A stretch of DNA of 64,000 nucleotides, taken from Anaeromyxobacter sp. Fw109-5. Lineage in GTDB: Bacteria; Myxococcota; Myxococcia; Myxococcales; Anaeromyxobacteraceae. The notes below the pieces were generated by a model, which saw only the letters and a program-made list of their open reading frames with translations, had not been told where the DNA came from and did not search any database. Within the stretch, counting starts at the first letter, position 1. Each line of letters starts with the position of its first letter. The translations under genes and the position numbers were made by a program. Below, piece by piece: positions 36,639 through 45,674 of this stretch. Where the stretch lies: positions 3,729,001 to 3,793,000 of the forward strand of contig NC_009675.1 of the NCBI RefSeq assembly GCF_000017505.1. Reading direction: 5' to 3'.

Positions 36639-37986
36639 CACGGGGACGCCGCCCCGCTGCGAGCGCCTCGGGCGCAGGGGGCGCCGCGCGGCCGATCCCG
36701 TAGTAGACGAACCCTGCGTCGCGGAGCTCCGCCGGGTCGAAGAGGTTCCGCCCGTCGAAGATCACCGGCGTCTTCATCAGCCGCCGCAGCCGCCCGAGGT
36801 CGGGCCGGCGGAACTGGCTCCACTCGGTCACGACGAAGAGCGCCTCCGCCCCCTCCGCGCAGTCGTAGGGGCCGTCGGCGTAGGAGACCTGCGACCCGGC
36901 CTTGCGGAAGTGGCGCATGGCGACCGGCTCCGCGACGGGATCGTGGCAGCGCACGCTGGCGCCCTTGCCGGTGAGCCCCTCGATGAGCGCGAGCGCGGGC
37001 GACTCGCGGATGTCGTCCGTCCCGGGCTTGAACGAGAGCCCCCACACCGCGAAAGACCGGCCGGCGAGCGAGCGAAAGTGGCGCACCGCCTTCTGCAGGA
37101 GCGCCGCCTTCTGCCGCTCGTTGATCCGCTCCACCGCCTTCAGGATCTCCAGGTCGACGCCGTGCTCGCGCCCGGTGGAGACGAGGGCGGAGACGTCCTT
37201 CGGGAAGCAGGAGCCGCCGTACCCCACCCCGGCGTGGAGAAACGCCGCCCCGATGCGCCGGTCGGCGCCCACCGCGTCGCGCACGAGGTTCACGTCCGCG
37301 CCCACGTGCTCGCAGAGGAGCGCGACGTCGTTCATGAACGAGATGCGCGTCGCGAGCATCGCGTTCGCGGCGTGCTTCGTGAGCTCCGCGGAGCGGTGGT
37401 CCATGAACAGGATGGGCGACTCGTCGGAGACGATGGGCGCGTACACCTCGCCCATCGTCCGCCGTGCCCGCGGCGAGCCGGTACCGATCACGATCCGATC
37501 CGGGTGCAGGAAGTCGTCGATGGCCGAGCCCTCGCGGAGGAACTCGGGGTTCGACACCACCTCGACGGCGGTGCCGGCCTCGCGCCTGACGAGCGCCGCC
37601 ACCTCGTCGGCGGTGCCCACCGGCGCGGTGCTCTTCACCACGACCACCGCGTCGCTCCGGAGCGCGGGGGCCGCCTGCCGTGCGGCGGCGAGCAGGTACG
37701 AGAGATCCGCCGAGCCGTCCTCGCCCGCCGGCGTGCCGACCGCGAGGAACACCACCTCGGCGCCGGCGACCGCCTCGTAGTTGCTGGAGAAGGCGAGCCG
37801 CCTCTGGGCCACGTTGCGCTCCACGAGCTCGTCCAGCCCGGGCTCGTAGATGGGGCTCCGGCCCCGCCGAAGGAGCGCGATCTTCTCCTCGTCCGTGTCG
37901 ATGCACGTGACGAGGTGTCCCGAATCGGCGAGGCAGGCCCCCGCGACCAGGCCGACGTACCCCGTGCCGATGACGCAGATCTTCAC
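36475..37986 (-). CDS. ugd: UDP-glucose 6-dehydrogenase
   Basis: A 503-residue UDP-sugar dehydrogenase: VIGTGYVGLVAGACLADSGH for NAD, NPEFLREGSAIDDF, the KHAANAMLATRISFMNDV central helix and the catalytic Cys in GYGGSCFPKD near residue 262. It oxidises UDP-glucose to UDP-glucuronate. The usual C terminus is at VYYGIGR near 430; the last 70 residues are Arg/Ala/Pro-rich, unlike any homologue, and are encoded antisense to the nucleotidyltransferase, indicating loss of the original stop. GTG start overlaps the stop of the upstream glycosyltransferase (GTGA). Confidence 0.92.
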   Translation of the reverse strand: MKICVIGTGYVGLVAGACLADSGHLVTCIDTDEEKIALLRRGRSPIYEPGLDELVERNVAQRRLAFSSNYEAVAGAEVVFLAVGTPAGEDGSADLSYLLAAARQAAPALRSDAVVVVKSTAPVGTADEVAALVRREAGTAVEVVSNPEFLREGSAIDDFLHPDRIVIGTGSPRARRTMGEVYAPIVSDESPILFMDHRSAELTKHAANAMLATRISFMNDVALLCEHVGADVNLVRDAVGADRRIGAAFLHAGVGYGGSCFPKDVSALVSTGREHGVDLEILKAVERINERQKAALLQKAVRHFRSLAGRSFAVWGLSFKPGTDDIRESPALALIEGLTGKGASVRCHDPVAEPVAMRHFRKAGSQVSYADGPYDCAEGAEALFVVTEWSQFRRPDLGRLRRLMKTPVIFDGRNLFDPAELRDAGFVYYGIGRAAPPAPEALAAGRRPRATARRAPERAAARTAPAALEAPRSPRDSRAASQRRRSAPRRGPRAPRRRPRATR

Positions 37987-39059
37987 GCGAGGTAACCCTC
38001 CAGCTCCCGGACCCGGTGCGCCGCCGTGTGCTCGCGCAGCACGCGCGCGCGGGCCGCCTCGGCGATGCGGCGCCGCTCCGCCTCCGGCGTGCCGCGCACG
38101 AGCTCGAGCGCCTCCTCCGTGCTCTCGGCGAGCAGGATCTCCCGGCCGGGCTCGAAGAACGCGTCGATCCCCTCCCATACGTCGGACACGACCGGCGTCC
38201 CGCAGGCGGCGGACTCGAAGAGCCGCACCGAGGGAGACCAGCCGGCGCGCACCATGTCGGCGCGCGTCACGTTCAGCGCGAACCGCTGGGCGTTGTAGAA
38301 CGAGACGTGCTGCGCCGGCGCGACGTGCTCCATGCGCGCGACGTTGGGCGGCCAGCGGAGGTCGCGCGGGTACTGCGGGCCGGCCACCACGAAGCGCCCC
38401 TCGCCCCAGCGGCGCGCCGGCTCGAGCAGGAGCCGCTCCAGCGCGGGCTGCCGGTCGGTGCTGTAGGTCCCGATGTAGCCGAGGTCCCAGCGCGCCTCGC
38501 GCGGCTCGGGGCGGTAGTGGCCGGCGTCCACCGCGCAGTGGAGCGGCACCGCGCGCTTCGCGCCGAACTCGCGCTCGATGCGGTGCAGCGTCGGCCCGCC
38601 GGTGAAGGAGAGGTACAGGTCGAAGCGCGGCACGAGGTCGCGCGTCAGGTACTCGCACGCGTCGGTCTCGAGCCGGGCGAGCGTGACCGGCGTGTCGATG
38701 TCGTAGAAGGCGGTGCGCCCCTTCGCCTCGGCGAGGACCCACCGCGCCGCCTCGATGCCGTCGGGGACGTACGAGCCGACGATCACGGCGTCGGCCCCGC
38801 GGAGCGCCGGGGCGAAGCGATCCTTCAGCTCGGGGAGGGAGCGGTAGATCTCGGTGCGCCCCCAGGGCGGCCGCGGGAGGTCGCGGTTGTCCGCGTACCA
38901 CGGCAGGTCGCGCTCGAGGAAGGTGACCCGGTGGCCGCGCGCCGTCAGCTCGCGCACGAGGCCGCGGTAGGTCACCGCGTGGCCGTTCCCCCACGAAGAG
39001 GTGATGGAGAGCCCCAGCACCACGACGTCGAGCGGCTGCGGAGCGCTCGCGGCTCTCAC
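37983..39059 (-). CDS. CgeB-like glycosyltransferase
   Basis: A 358-residue paralogue of the enzyme at 34792: GLSITSSWGNGHAVTYRGL near the N terminus, DLGYIGTYSTDRQPALERLL in the linker and SPSVRLFESAACGTPVVSD in the C-terminal nucleotide-sugar domain. The GTG at 39059 overlaps the preceding stop and its own stop overlaps the ugd start, so three genes form one coupled minus-strand operon. It may use the glucuronate donor made by Ugd. Acceptor unknown. Confidence 0.86.
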   Translation of the reverse strand: MRAASAPQPLDVVVLGLSITSSWGNGHAVTYRGLVRELTARGHRVTFLERDLPWYADNRDLPRPPWGRTEIYRSLPELKDRFAPALRGADAVIVGSYVPDGIEAARWVLAEAKGRTAFYDIDTPVTLARLETDACEYLTRDLVPRFDLYLSFTGGPTLHRIEREFGAKRAVPLHCAVDAGHYRPEPREARWDLGYIGTYSTDRQPALERLLLEPARRWGEGRFVVAGPQYPRDLRWPPNVARMEHVAPAQHVSFYNAQRFALNVTRADMVRAGWSPSVRLFESAACGTPVVSDVWEGIDAFFEPGREILLAESTEEALELVRGTPEAERRRIAEAARARVLREHTAAHRVRELEGYLA

Positions 39060-40159
39060 GGCGCCCCCTGCACCGCGCCGGCGCCGCGGCGCTCCGGCGC
39101 CACTCCGAGCGCGGCCTCCACCTCGAGGGCGCGGCGGGAGTAGGTGTGCTCGGCGAGGACGCGGCGCCTCGCGGCGGCCCCGACGGCGCGGGCGCGCTCG
39201 CGCGAGAGCGCGCCGACGGCGGCGGCGACGTCGTCGCCGCTGCGCGCCACGATCACCTCGCGCCCCGGCTCGAGGAAGGTCTCGAGCCCCTCCCACGCGT
39301 CGCACACGATGCAGGCGCCCGCGCCCGCCGCCTCGAACACCCGCGTGGGCGGCGAGAAGCCGAAGCGGGCCATCGAGTCGCGGTTCACGTTCAGCACCGC
39401 GAGCGCCGAGGAATTGAGCGCGTTGTGGTCGGCGGTGGGGACGTGCCCGAGCCAGGACACGTTGGGCGGCAGCGGGAGGTCTCCCCACCCCGCCCCGCCG
39501 AGCACGAAGCGTCGCTGCGGCAGCCGCGCCGCGGGGTCGAGGAAGAACTCCCGGACGCGCGCCTCGCGATCCGGCAGCCGGTTCGCGAGCAGCGCGAGGT
39601 CGCAGGCGAGCCGCGCCTCGGGCATGGCCGGGTGGTGCGTCTCGGGGTCGAGCGCGTTGTAGACCGGCACGCAGCGCCGCGCGCCCAGCGCCTCGTACGC
39701 GGCCACGACCGGGGGCCCCCCTCCGTAGGTGAAGACGAGATCGTAGCGCGGGACCAGCGCGCGGAAGGGATCGCTCCGGTCGGCGTCGACGCGCTCGAGC
39801 GTGGCGGGCGCGTCCACGTCCCAGAAGACGACGCGGTTTCCCGGTCGCCGAAGCTCCAGGACACGCGCCTCGAGCAGCGCGTCGTGGACTCCTACGCCGC
39901 TCGCCTTCACCACCAGATCGGCGTGGCCCGCCTCTTCGAGGCAGGCTTCGAGCGATCCGGCATCGGACGGCCAGACGACCACCCGCGCCCACGGGGGGTC
40001 CTCGATGTCTCGATGCGACTGTCGGTCGTACGCGTCGGGCTCGTAGAACGTGACGCGGTGGCCGCGCGCGGCGAGCGCGCGCAGGAGCCCCCGATAGTAG
40101 GTGGCGGCGCCGTTCCAGTAGGCGCTGACGAGGCTCGAGCCGAAGAAGGCGATGTCCAT
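39056..40159 (-). CDS. CgeB-like glycosyltransferase
   Basis: A 367-residue third CgeB-like enzyme: MDIAFFGSSLVSAYWNGAA, then RGLLRALAARGHRVTFYEPD, FVLGGAGWGDLPLPPNVSWL and SPPTRVFEAAGAGACIVCD. It is more divergent than the pair at 34792 and 37983. The ATG at 40159 starts directly at the first Rossmann strand; a longer upstream frame adds non-conserved sequence. It heads the minus-strand operon ending with ugd and is divergent from the epimerase operon, so both share the 192-base gap 40160-40351. Confidence 0.85.
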   Translation of the reverse strand: MDIAFFGSSLVSAYWNGAATYYRGLLRALAARGHRVTFYEPDAYDRQSHRDIEDPPWARVVVWPSDAGSLEACLEEAGHADLVVKASGVGVHDALLEARVLELRRPGNRVVFWDVDAPATLERVDADRSDPFRALVPRYDLVFTYGGGPPVVAAYEALGARRCVPVYNALDPETHHPAMPEARLACDLALLANRLPDREARVREFFLDPAARLPQRRFVLGGAGWGDLPLPPNVSWLGHVPTADHNALNSSALAVLNVNRDSMARFGFSPPTRVFEAAGAGACIVCDAWEGLETFLEPGREVIVARSGDDVAAAVGALSRERARAVGAAARRRVLAEHTYSRRALEVEAALGVAPERRGAGAVQGAP

Positions 40160-40351
40160 CGGTGCGTGTGGGCGGACCGTCGGGTGGGCCGCGCCACGTG
40201 CAGGAAATGTAGGCGTTGCGTCAGCCCGGGCATCTCCGCCCGACCTCACGCCTTTCGCCCGTCACCGCCGCACGGTCGGAGACGCGGGCGACGAACCCGC
40301 TCGGTTGCCGATTGGGCGCGCGCCGCACAGCTTTTCCCGAGGACCGCACAC

Positions 40352-41473
40352 ATGCACGGAAAGCTGATCCTCGTCACCGGCGGTGCCGGTTTCATCGGGT
40401 CGCACCTCGCGGACCAGCTCCTCGAGCGCGGCTACCGCGTGCGCGCGCTCGACGATCTCTCGCCGCAGGTGCACGGGGAGAACGCCCGCCGGCCCGACTA
40501 CCTCTCCGAGGGCGTCGAGCTCTTGCTCGGCGACGTGCGCGATCCGGACGCCGTGTCCCGCGCGCTGGAGGGCGTCGACGCCGTCGTCCACCTCGCGGCC
40601 CGCGTCGGGGTGGGCCAGTCCATGTACGAGGTGGAGCGCTACGTCTCGGTGAACGGCGTCGGTACGGCGGTCCTGCTCGAGGCGCTCATCAAGCGGCCGG
40701 TGGAGCGACTCGTGGTCGCATCCTCGATGTCGATCTACGGCGAGGGGCTCTACCGCGGTCCCGGGGGGGAGGTCGTGCAGGGCAGCGAGCGCACCGACGC
40801 GCAGCTCCGGGCGCGCTCGTGGGAGGTGCGCGGGCCCGGCGGCGAGCCGCTCTCGCCGGTGCCGACCCCCGAGACCAAGGCGCCGGCGCTCCCGTCGGTG
40901 TACGCGCTCACGAAGTACGACCAGGAGCGGCTCTGCCTGACGGTGGGGCGCGCGTACGGGATCCCCACCACGGCGCTCCGGTTCTTCAACGTCTACGGCA
41001 CGCGCCAGGCGCTCTCGAACCCGTACACCGGCGTGCTCGCCATCTTCGCCGCGCGGCTGCTCAACCGCCGGCCGCCGCTCGTGAACGAGGACGGGCTGCA
41101 GCGCCGCGACTTCGTCCACGTGCAGGACGTGGCCCGCGCGTGCCTGCTCGCGCTGGAGGCGCCCGAGGCGGCGGGGCTCGCCCTGAACGTGGGGAGCGGC
41201 CGGAGCTTCACGGTGCGCGAGATCGCCGAGCGGCTCGCGACGGCGCTGGGCGAGGAGCGGATCGTCCCGGAGATCACCGGGAGGTACCGCGCCGGCGACA
41301 TCCGCCACTGCTTCGCGGACGTCTCCCTCGCCCGCCGGGTGCTGGGGTACGAGCCGCAGGTCGCGTTCGACGAGGGGCTCACGGAGCTGTGCGGCTGGCT
41401 CGCGGGCCAGGTGGCGCACGACAAGGTGGCGGAGGCGAGCGCGATCCTCGCCGAGATGGGGTTGTCGCGATGA
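40352..41473 (+). CDS. NAD-dependent sugar epimerase/dehydratase (extended SDR)
   Basis: A 373-residue extended SDR: LVTGGAGFIGSHLADQLLER for NAD, catalytic Ser in SSMSIYGEG and YALTKYDQE supplying Tyr-x3-Lys. An insertion of about 40 residues between the Ser and Tyr motifs (ARSWEVRGPGGEPLSP) distinguishes it from GalE. Probably epimerises or dehydrates a nucleotide sugar such as UDP-glucuronate. It is the first of eight coupled genes; GAGG lies upstream of the ATG and the stop overlaps the next start (ATGA). Confidence 0.88.
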   Translation: MHGKLILVTGGAGFIGSHLADQLLERGYRVRALDDLSPQVHGENARRPDYLSEGVELLLGDVRDPDAVSRALEGVDAVVHLAARVGVGQSMYEVERYVSVNGVGTAVLLEALIKRPVERLVVASSMSIYGEGLYRGPGGEVVQGSERTDAQLRARSWEVRGPGGEPLSPVPTPETKAPALPSVYALTKYDQERLCLTVGRAYGIPTTALRFFNVYGTRQALSNPYTGVLAIFAARLLNRRPPLVNEDGLQRRDFVHVQDVARACLLALEAPEAAGLALNVGSGRSFTVREIAERLATALGEERIVPEITGRYRAGDIRHCFADVSLARRVLGYEPQVAFDEGLTELCGWLAGQVAHDKVAEASAILAEMGLSR

Positions 41474-42534
41474 GGGGGCGCGGTCACGTGCTGATCACCG
41501 GCGGAGCCGGGTTCATCGGCTCGAACCTCGCCGACCGGCTGGCGCGCGCGGGGGAGCGCGTCCTGCTGCTGGACGATCTCTCCCGCCCGGGAGTGGCGCG
41601 GAACCTTGCCTGGCTGCAGGCGGAGCACGGCGACCGCATCGACCTCGAGCGGGCCGACGTACGCGACGCGGCGGCGGTGGCGCGCGCTGCGCGCGAGGCG
41701 ACCTCGGTGTTTCACCTCGCGGCGCAGGTCGCGGTGACGACGAGCCTCGAGGACCCGGTCGGCGACTTCGAGGTGAACGCCCGCGGCACGCTCAACGTGC
41801 TGGAGGCGGTGCGCGGGCGGAGCGAGCCGCCGCCGCTCCTCTTCACCTCCACGAACAAGGTGTACGGCGCGCTCGAAGACCTCGCGCTCGTCCGGAACGG
41901 CGACCGCTACGGTCCGCCCGCGGGCTCCCCGTACGCGCGCGGGGTCTCCGAGGCGCGCCCGGTCGAGTTCCACAGCCCCTACGGCTGCTCGAAGGGCGCG
42001 GCGGATCAGTACGTGCTCGAGTGGGCGCGCACCTTCGGCGTGCCGGCGGTCGTCTTCCGCATGAGCTGCATCTACGGGCCGCACCAGCATGGGAACGAGG
42101 ACCAGGGCTGGGTCGCCCACCTGCTCCGCGCCGCGCTGCGCGGCGACACCGTCACCATCTATGGCGACGGCCGGCAGGTGCGCGACGTGCTCTTCGTCGA
42201 GGACCTCGTGGACGCCTTCCTGCTCGCGCGCGGGGGCGCGCGGAAGCTCGCCGGCGAGGCGTTCAACGTGGGGGGCGGGCCCGACCACACCCTGTCCCTG
42301 CTCGAGCTCGTGGATCTCATCGAGGCCCTCGACGGCGAGCGGCCGAAGGTGACCTTCTCCGGCTGGCGGGTCGCCGATCAGCGCTGGTACGTGTCCGACA
42401 CCAGCAAGCTGCGCGCCGTCACCGGCTGGGCCCCGCGGGTGCCGGTGGCGGAGGGGATCGGGCGGCTCCACGCGTGGCTCCGCGCGGCGTTCCCCGCGCC
42501 CGTCGGCGCCGCGCTCCCCGAGGCACAGCCGTGA
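41470..42534 (+). CDS. NAD-dependent epimerase, CDP-paratose 2-epimerase-like
   Basis: A 354-residue extended SDR with LITGGAGFIGSNLADRLARA, catalytic STNKVYG and YGCSKGAADQY. The segment RMSCIYGPHQHGNEDQGWVA is a hallmark of the CDP-paratose/tyvelose 2-epimerase subgroup, which inverts C2 through a keto intermediate. No CDP-sugar pathway is otherwise present, so the substrate may differ. It overlaps both neighbours by four bases within the operon. Confidence 0.88.
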   Translation: MRGRGHVLITGGAGFIGSNLADRLARAGERVLLLDDLSRPGVARNLAWLQAEHGDRIDLERADVRDAAAVARAAREATSVFHLAAQVAVTTSLEDPVGDFEVNARGTLNVLEAVRGRSEPPPLLFTSTNKVYGALEDLALVRNGDRYGPPAGSPYARGVSEARPVEFHSPYGCSKGAADQYVLEWARTFGVPAVVFRMSCIYGPHQHGNEDQGWVAHLLRAALRGDTVTIYGDGRQVRDVLFVEDLVDAFLLARGGARKLAGEAFNVGGGPDHTLSLLELVDLIEALDGERPKVTFSGWRVADQRWYVSDTSKLRAVTGWAPRVPVAEGIGRLHAWLRAAFPAPVGAALPEAQP

Positions 42535-43529
42535 CCGTATCGTCCGCGCCTTCGCGGGCCACCCTGCCCGCGCGGATGCGCGCCGCGGTGATGACCGCAC
42601 CCGGCCGCTTCGAGGTGCGAGAGGCGCCTCGGCCGGCGCCCGGGCAGGGCCAGGTGCTCGTGGCCGTCGACGGCTCGGGGATCTGCGGCTCGAACCTGCC
42701 CGTCTTCGAGGGGCGACCGTGGTTCGCCTACCCGCTCGCGCCGGGCGCGCCCGGGCACGAAGGATGGGGGCGCGTGGTCGCCGCCGGCCCGGGCGCGGAG
42801 GGCGCCTTCACCGCTGGGGCGCGCGTCGCCTTCCTCTCCGGCGCCGCCTTCGCGGAGTACGAGGCCGTGGACGCCGCCGCCGCGCTCGCGGTCCCCGCCG
42901 CGCTCGGGGATCTGCCGTTTCCCGGCGAGCCGGTCGCCTGTGGCGTGAACGTGTTCCGGCGCGCGCGGATCGTCCGCGGCGACGTAGTGGCCGTGGTGGG
43001 GATCGGCTTCATCGGCGCGGTGGTGGCCCGCCTCGCCGCAGCCGCGGGAGCGCGCGTCCTCGCCGTGGGCCGGCGCCCCTTCGCGCTCGATCTCGCCGGG
43101 GCGCTCGGGGCGGAGCCGGTGCCGTGGGGCGAGCGCGGCGCGGTCGTCGAGGAGATCCGCCGGCGCACCGGCGGCGCGCTGTGCGACGTCGCGGTCGAGG
43201 CGGTGGGCCTGCAGGCGCCCCTCGATCTCGCCTCGGACCTCGTCCGCGAGAGCGGCCGGCTCGTCGTCGCGGGGTTCCACCAGGATGGGCTCCGCACCGT
43301 GGACCTGTGCGCCTGGAACTGGAAGGGGCTCGACGTCGTGAACGGCCACGAGCGGCGGCGCGAGGTGATGATGGACGCGATGCGAGGCGCGGCCGAGGCC
43401 GTCGCCGACGGCACCCTCGACCTCGCCCGGCTCGTCACGCACGCCTTCCCGCTGGAGGCGATCGGAGAGGCGTTCGCGGCGCTGCGTGATCGGCCGGACG
43501 GGTTCCTGAAGGGGGTCGTGAGACCATGA
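42531..43529 (+). CDS. medium-chain dehydrogenase (zinc-type alcohol/sugar dehydrogenase)
   Basis: A 332-residue MDR protein. GSGICGSNLPVFEG and PGHEGWGRVV give the catalytic-zinc region; the structural zinc loop is absent, and VVGIGFIGAVVARLAAAAGA binds the nucleotide. The short form and neighbours suggest oxidation of a sugar hydroxyl, as in the inositol and aminocyclitol pathways where an MDR enzyme and a Gfo/Idh/MocA partner work in sequence. GTG start overlaps the upstream stop (GTGA); its stop overlaps the next ATG. Confidence 0.87.
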   Translation: MTVSSAPSRATLPARMRAAVMTAPGRFEVREAPRPAPGQGQVLVAVDGSGICGSNLPVFEGRPWFAYPLAPGAPGHEGWGRVVAAGPGAEGAFTAGARVAFLSGAAFAEYEAVDAAAALAVPAALGDLPFPGEPVACGVNVFRRARIVRGDVVAVVGIGFIGAVVARLAAAAGARVLAVGRRPFALDLAGALGAEPVPWGERGAVVEEIRRRTGGALCDVAVEAVGLQAPLDLASDLVRESGRLVVAGFHQDGLRTVDLCAWNWKGLDVVNGHERRREVMMDAMRGAAEAVADGTLDLARLVTHAFPLEAIGEAFAALRDRPDGFLKGVVRP

Positions 43530-44542
43530 GCACCGCGCCCGCACGGGCGGCAGCGACGCGCCCGCGGCTCGGCTTCCTCGGCGTCGGCTGGATCGGCCGC
43601 CACCGCATGGAGGCGGTGGCGAAGAGCGGCGCCGCCGAGGTGGCGGCGGTCGCCGATCCCGTCGGGGACGCGGCGCGGGAGGCGGCGCAGTCCGCGCCCG
43701 GCTGCGCGGTCGCGGCGTCGCTCGACGAGCTCCTCGCCCTTCCGCTCGACGGGATCGTCATCGCCACGCCGAGCGCGCTCCACGTGGAGCAGGCGGTGCG
43801 CGCGCTCGAGCGCGGCCTCGCGGTGTTCTGCCAGAAGCCGCTCGGGCGTACCGCGGCGGAGGCCCGGCGCGCGGTCGACGCCGCGCGCGCGGCCGATCGG
43901 CTCCTCGCCGTCGATCTCTCCTACCGCCACGTGCGCGGCGTCCCTGAGGTGCGGCGCCTCGTGCAGGAGGGGGCCCTCGGGCGCGTCCACGCGGTGAACC
44001 TGGCCTTCCACAACGCCTACGGCCCGGACAAGGCCTGGTTCTACGACGTCCGCCAGTCGGGCGGCGGCTGCGTGATGGACCTCGGCATCCACCTCGTCGA
44101 CCTCTCCCTGTGGGTGCTGGGGTTCCCGAAGGTGCTCGACGTCGCGAGCCGCGTCACCTCGAAGGGCGCCCCGCTCGCCGGCCGCGACGCCGTGGAGGAC
44201 TGCGCGCAGGCGCTCCTCCTGCTCGAGGGCGGCACCGCCGCGCAGCTCGCCTGCTCGTGGCGCATCTCCGCCGGGCGCGCCTGCGCCATCGAGGCCGCGT
44301 TCTACGGCACCGAAGGCGGCGCTGCACTGCGCAACGTGGACGGCTCGTTCTACGACTTCACGGTCGAGCGCTACCGCGGCACGGCGCGCGAGGTGCTCGC
44401 CACGCCGCCCGACGCCTGGGGGGGACGCGCCGCCGTGGCCTTCGCCGAGGCGCTCGCCGCCGGGCGCGGCTTCGACGCCGAGGTGGAGGGGCTCGTCCGC
44501 GTCGCGGAGGCGCTGGACGCGATCTATGAGCGGGCACGATGA
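43526..44542 (+). CDS. Gfo/Idh/MocA family oxidoreductase
   Basis: A 338-residue oxidoreductase: nucleotide motif FLGVGWIGRHRME, the catalytic Lys in FCQKPLGRT (usually EKP, here QKP) and the DLGIHLVDLSLW His/Asp in the alpha/beta C-terminal domain. It oxidises or reduces sugars or cyclitols with NAD(P). It directly follows the MDR dehydrogenase, with which it probably forms a two-step redox conversion. The next gene starts 17 bases before its stop. Confidence 0.9.
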   Translation: MSTAPARAAATRPRLGFLGVGWIGRHRMEAVAKSGAAEVAAVADPVGDAAREAAQSAPGCAVAASLDELLALPLDGIVIATPSALHVEQAVRALERGLAVFCQKPLGRTAAEARRAVDAARAADRLLAVDLSYRHVRGVPEVRRLVQEGALGRVHAVNLAFHNAYGPDKAWFYDVRQSGGGCVMDLGIHLVDLSLWVLGFPKVLDVASRVTSKGAPLAGRDAVEDCAQALLLLEGGTAAQLACSWRISAGRACAIEAAFYGTEGGAALRNVDGSFYDFTVERYRGTAREVLATPPDAWGGRAAVAFAEALAAGRGFDAEVEGLVRVAEALDAIYERAR

Positions 44543-45674
44543 GGCACCCCGGGGCGCGGCCCGCGGGCCGCGCGTCCTCCTGACGGCGGACACCGTGGGC
44601 GGCGTCTTCGCCTACGCGGCGGAGCTCTGCGCCGCGCTCGCGCAGCGCGGCTGCGCCGTCGCGCTCGCGACGCAGGGGCGCCCGCTCTCCGCGGACCAGC
44701 GGGCGGAGCTGGCGCGTGTTCCCGGCCTCGAGGTGCACGAGGGGACGGGCAAGCTCGAGTGGATGCAGGATCCCTGGGACGACGTCGCGCGGGAGGGAGA
44801 GCGGCTCCTCTCGATCGCGCGGCGGTTCCGGCCGGACGTCGTGCACCTCAACGGCTACGCGCACGGCGCGCTGCCGTTCGGGGTGCCGAAGGTGGTCGTG
44901 GCCCACTCCTGCGTCCTCTCCTGGTTCGAGGCGGTGCGCCACGCGCCCGCGCCGCCGTCGTTCGACCGCTACCGCCTCGAGGTGCGCCGCGGGCTCGACG
45001 GCGCCGACGCGGTGGTGGCGCCGACGCGGGCCATGCTCCGCGCCCTCGAGCGCCACCACGGCAAGGTCCGGCGCGGGCTCGTCATCGCGAACGGCCGCGC
45101 CCCCGAGCGCTACCCGCCGCGCCCGAAGGAGCCGTTCGTGCTCTGCGCCGCGCGGCTGTGGGACGAGGCGAAGGGGGCAGCCACGCTCGACGCGGCCGCA
45201 GGCCGCCTCGCCTGGCCGGTGCTGCTCGCAGGCGATGAGATGAGCCCGGACCTCGCCCACCCCGGCGCCTCGGCGCCGCGCCACGCGCGCCCCCTGGGAC
45301 GGCTCGCGCCCGACGCGCTCGCCGTGTGGTACGGCCGCGCCTCGATCTATGCGCTCCCCGCACGGTACGAGCCCTTCGGCCTCTCCGCGCTGGAGGCGGC
45401 GCTCGCCGGCTGCGCCCTGGTGCTCGGCGACGTCCCGAGCCTCCGTGAGGTCTGGCTCGGCGCCGCGGCCTTCGTCCCGCCCGGGGACGTGGAGGCGCTC
45501 GCCTCGACGCTCGCGGGGATCGTCCACGACGCGCCGGCGCGCGCCGAGCTCGGGCGCCAGGCGCGGCGGCGCGCCTTGCTCTTCGGGCGCGAGCGGATGG
45601 CGGAGCGCTACCTCGCGACGTACGGCGGCCTGCTCGCGCGGGCGGAGGAGGGGGCGGTCCCGTGCGCGTCGTGA
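44526..45674 (+). CDS. glycosyltransferase family 4
   Basis: A 382-residue GT4 enzyme: N-terminal VLLTADTVGGVFAYAAELCA, VHLNGYAHGALPFG, and the donor-binding E-x7-E in YEPFGLSALEAAL near residue 290, followed by GDVPSLREVW. It should retain anomeric configuration. Unlike the four CgeB-like enzymes it belongs to the classical group. It overlaps the upstream gene by 17 bases and the downstream one by 13, consistent with one transcript and coupled translation. Confidence 0.9.
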   Translation: MSGHDEAPRGAARGPRVLLTADTVGGVFAYAAELCAALAQRGCAVALATQGRPLSADQRAELARVPGLEVHEGTGKLEWMQDPWDDVAREGERLLSIARRFRPDVVHLNGYAHGALPFGVPKVVVAHSCVLSWFEAVRHAPAPPSFDRYRLEVRRGLDGADAVVAPTRAMLRALERHHGKVRRGLVIANGRAPERYPPRPKEPFVLCAARLWDEAKGAATLDAAAGRLAWPVLLAGDEMSPDLAHPGASAPRHARPLGRLAPDALAVWYGRASIYALPARYEPFGLSALEAALAGCALVLGDVPSLREVWLGAAAFVPPGDVEALASTLAGIVHDAPARAELGRQARRRALLFGRERMAERYLATYGGLLARAEEGAVPCAS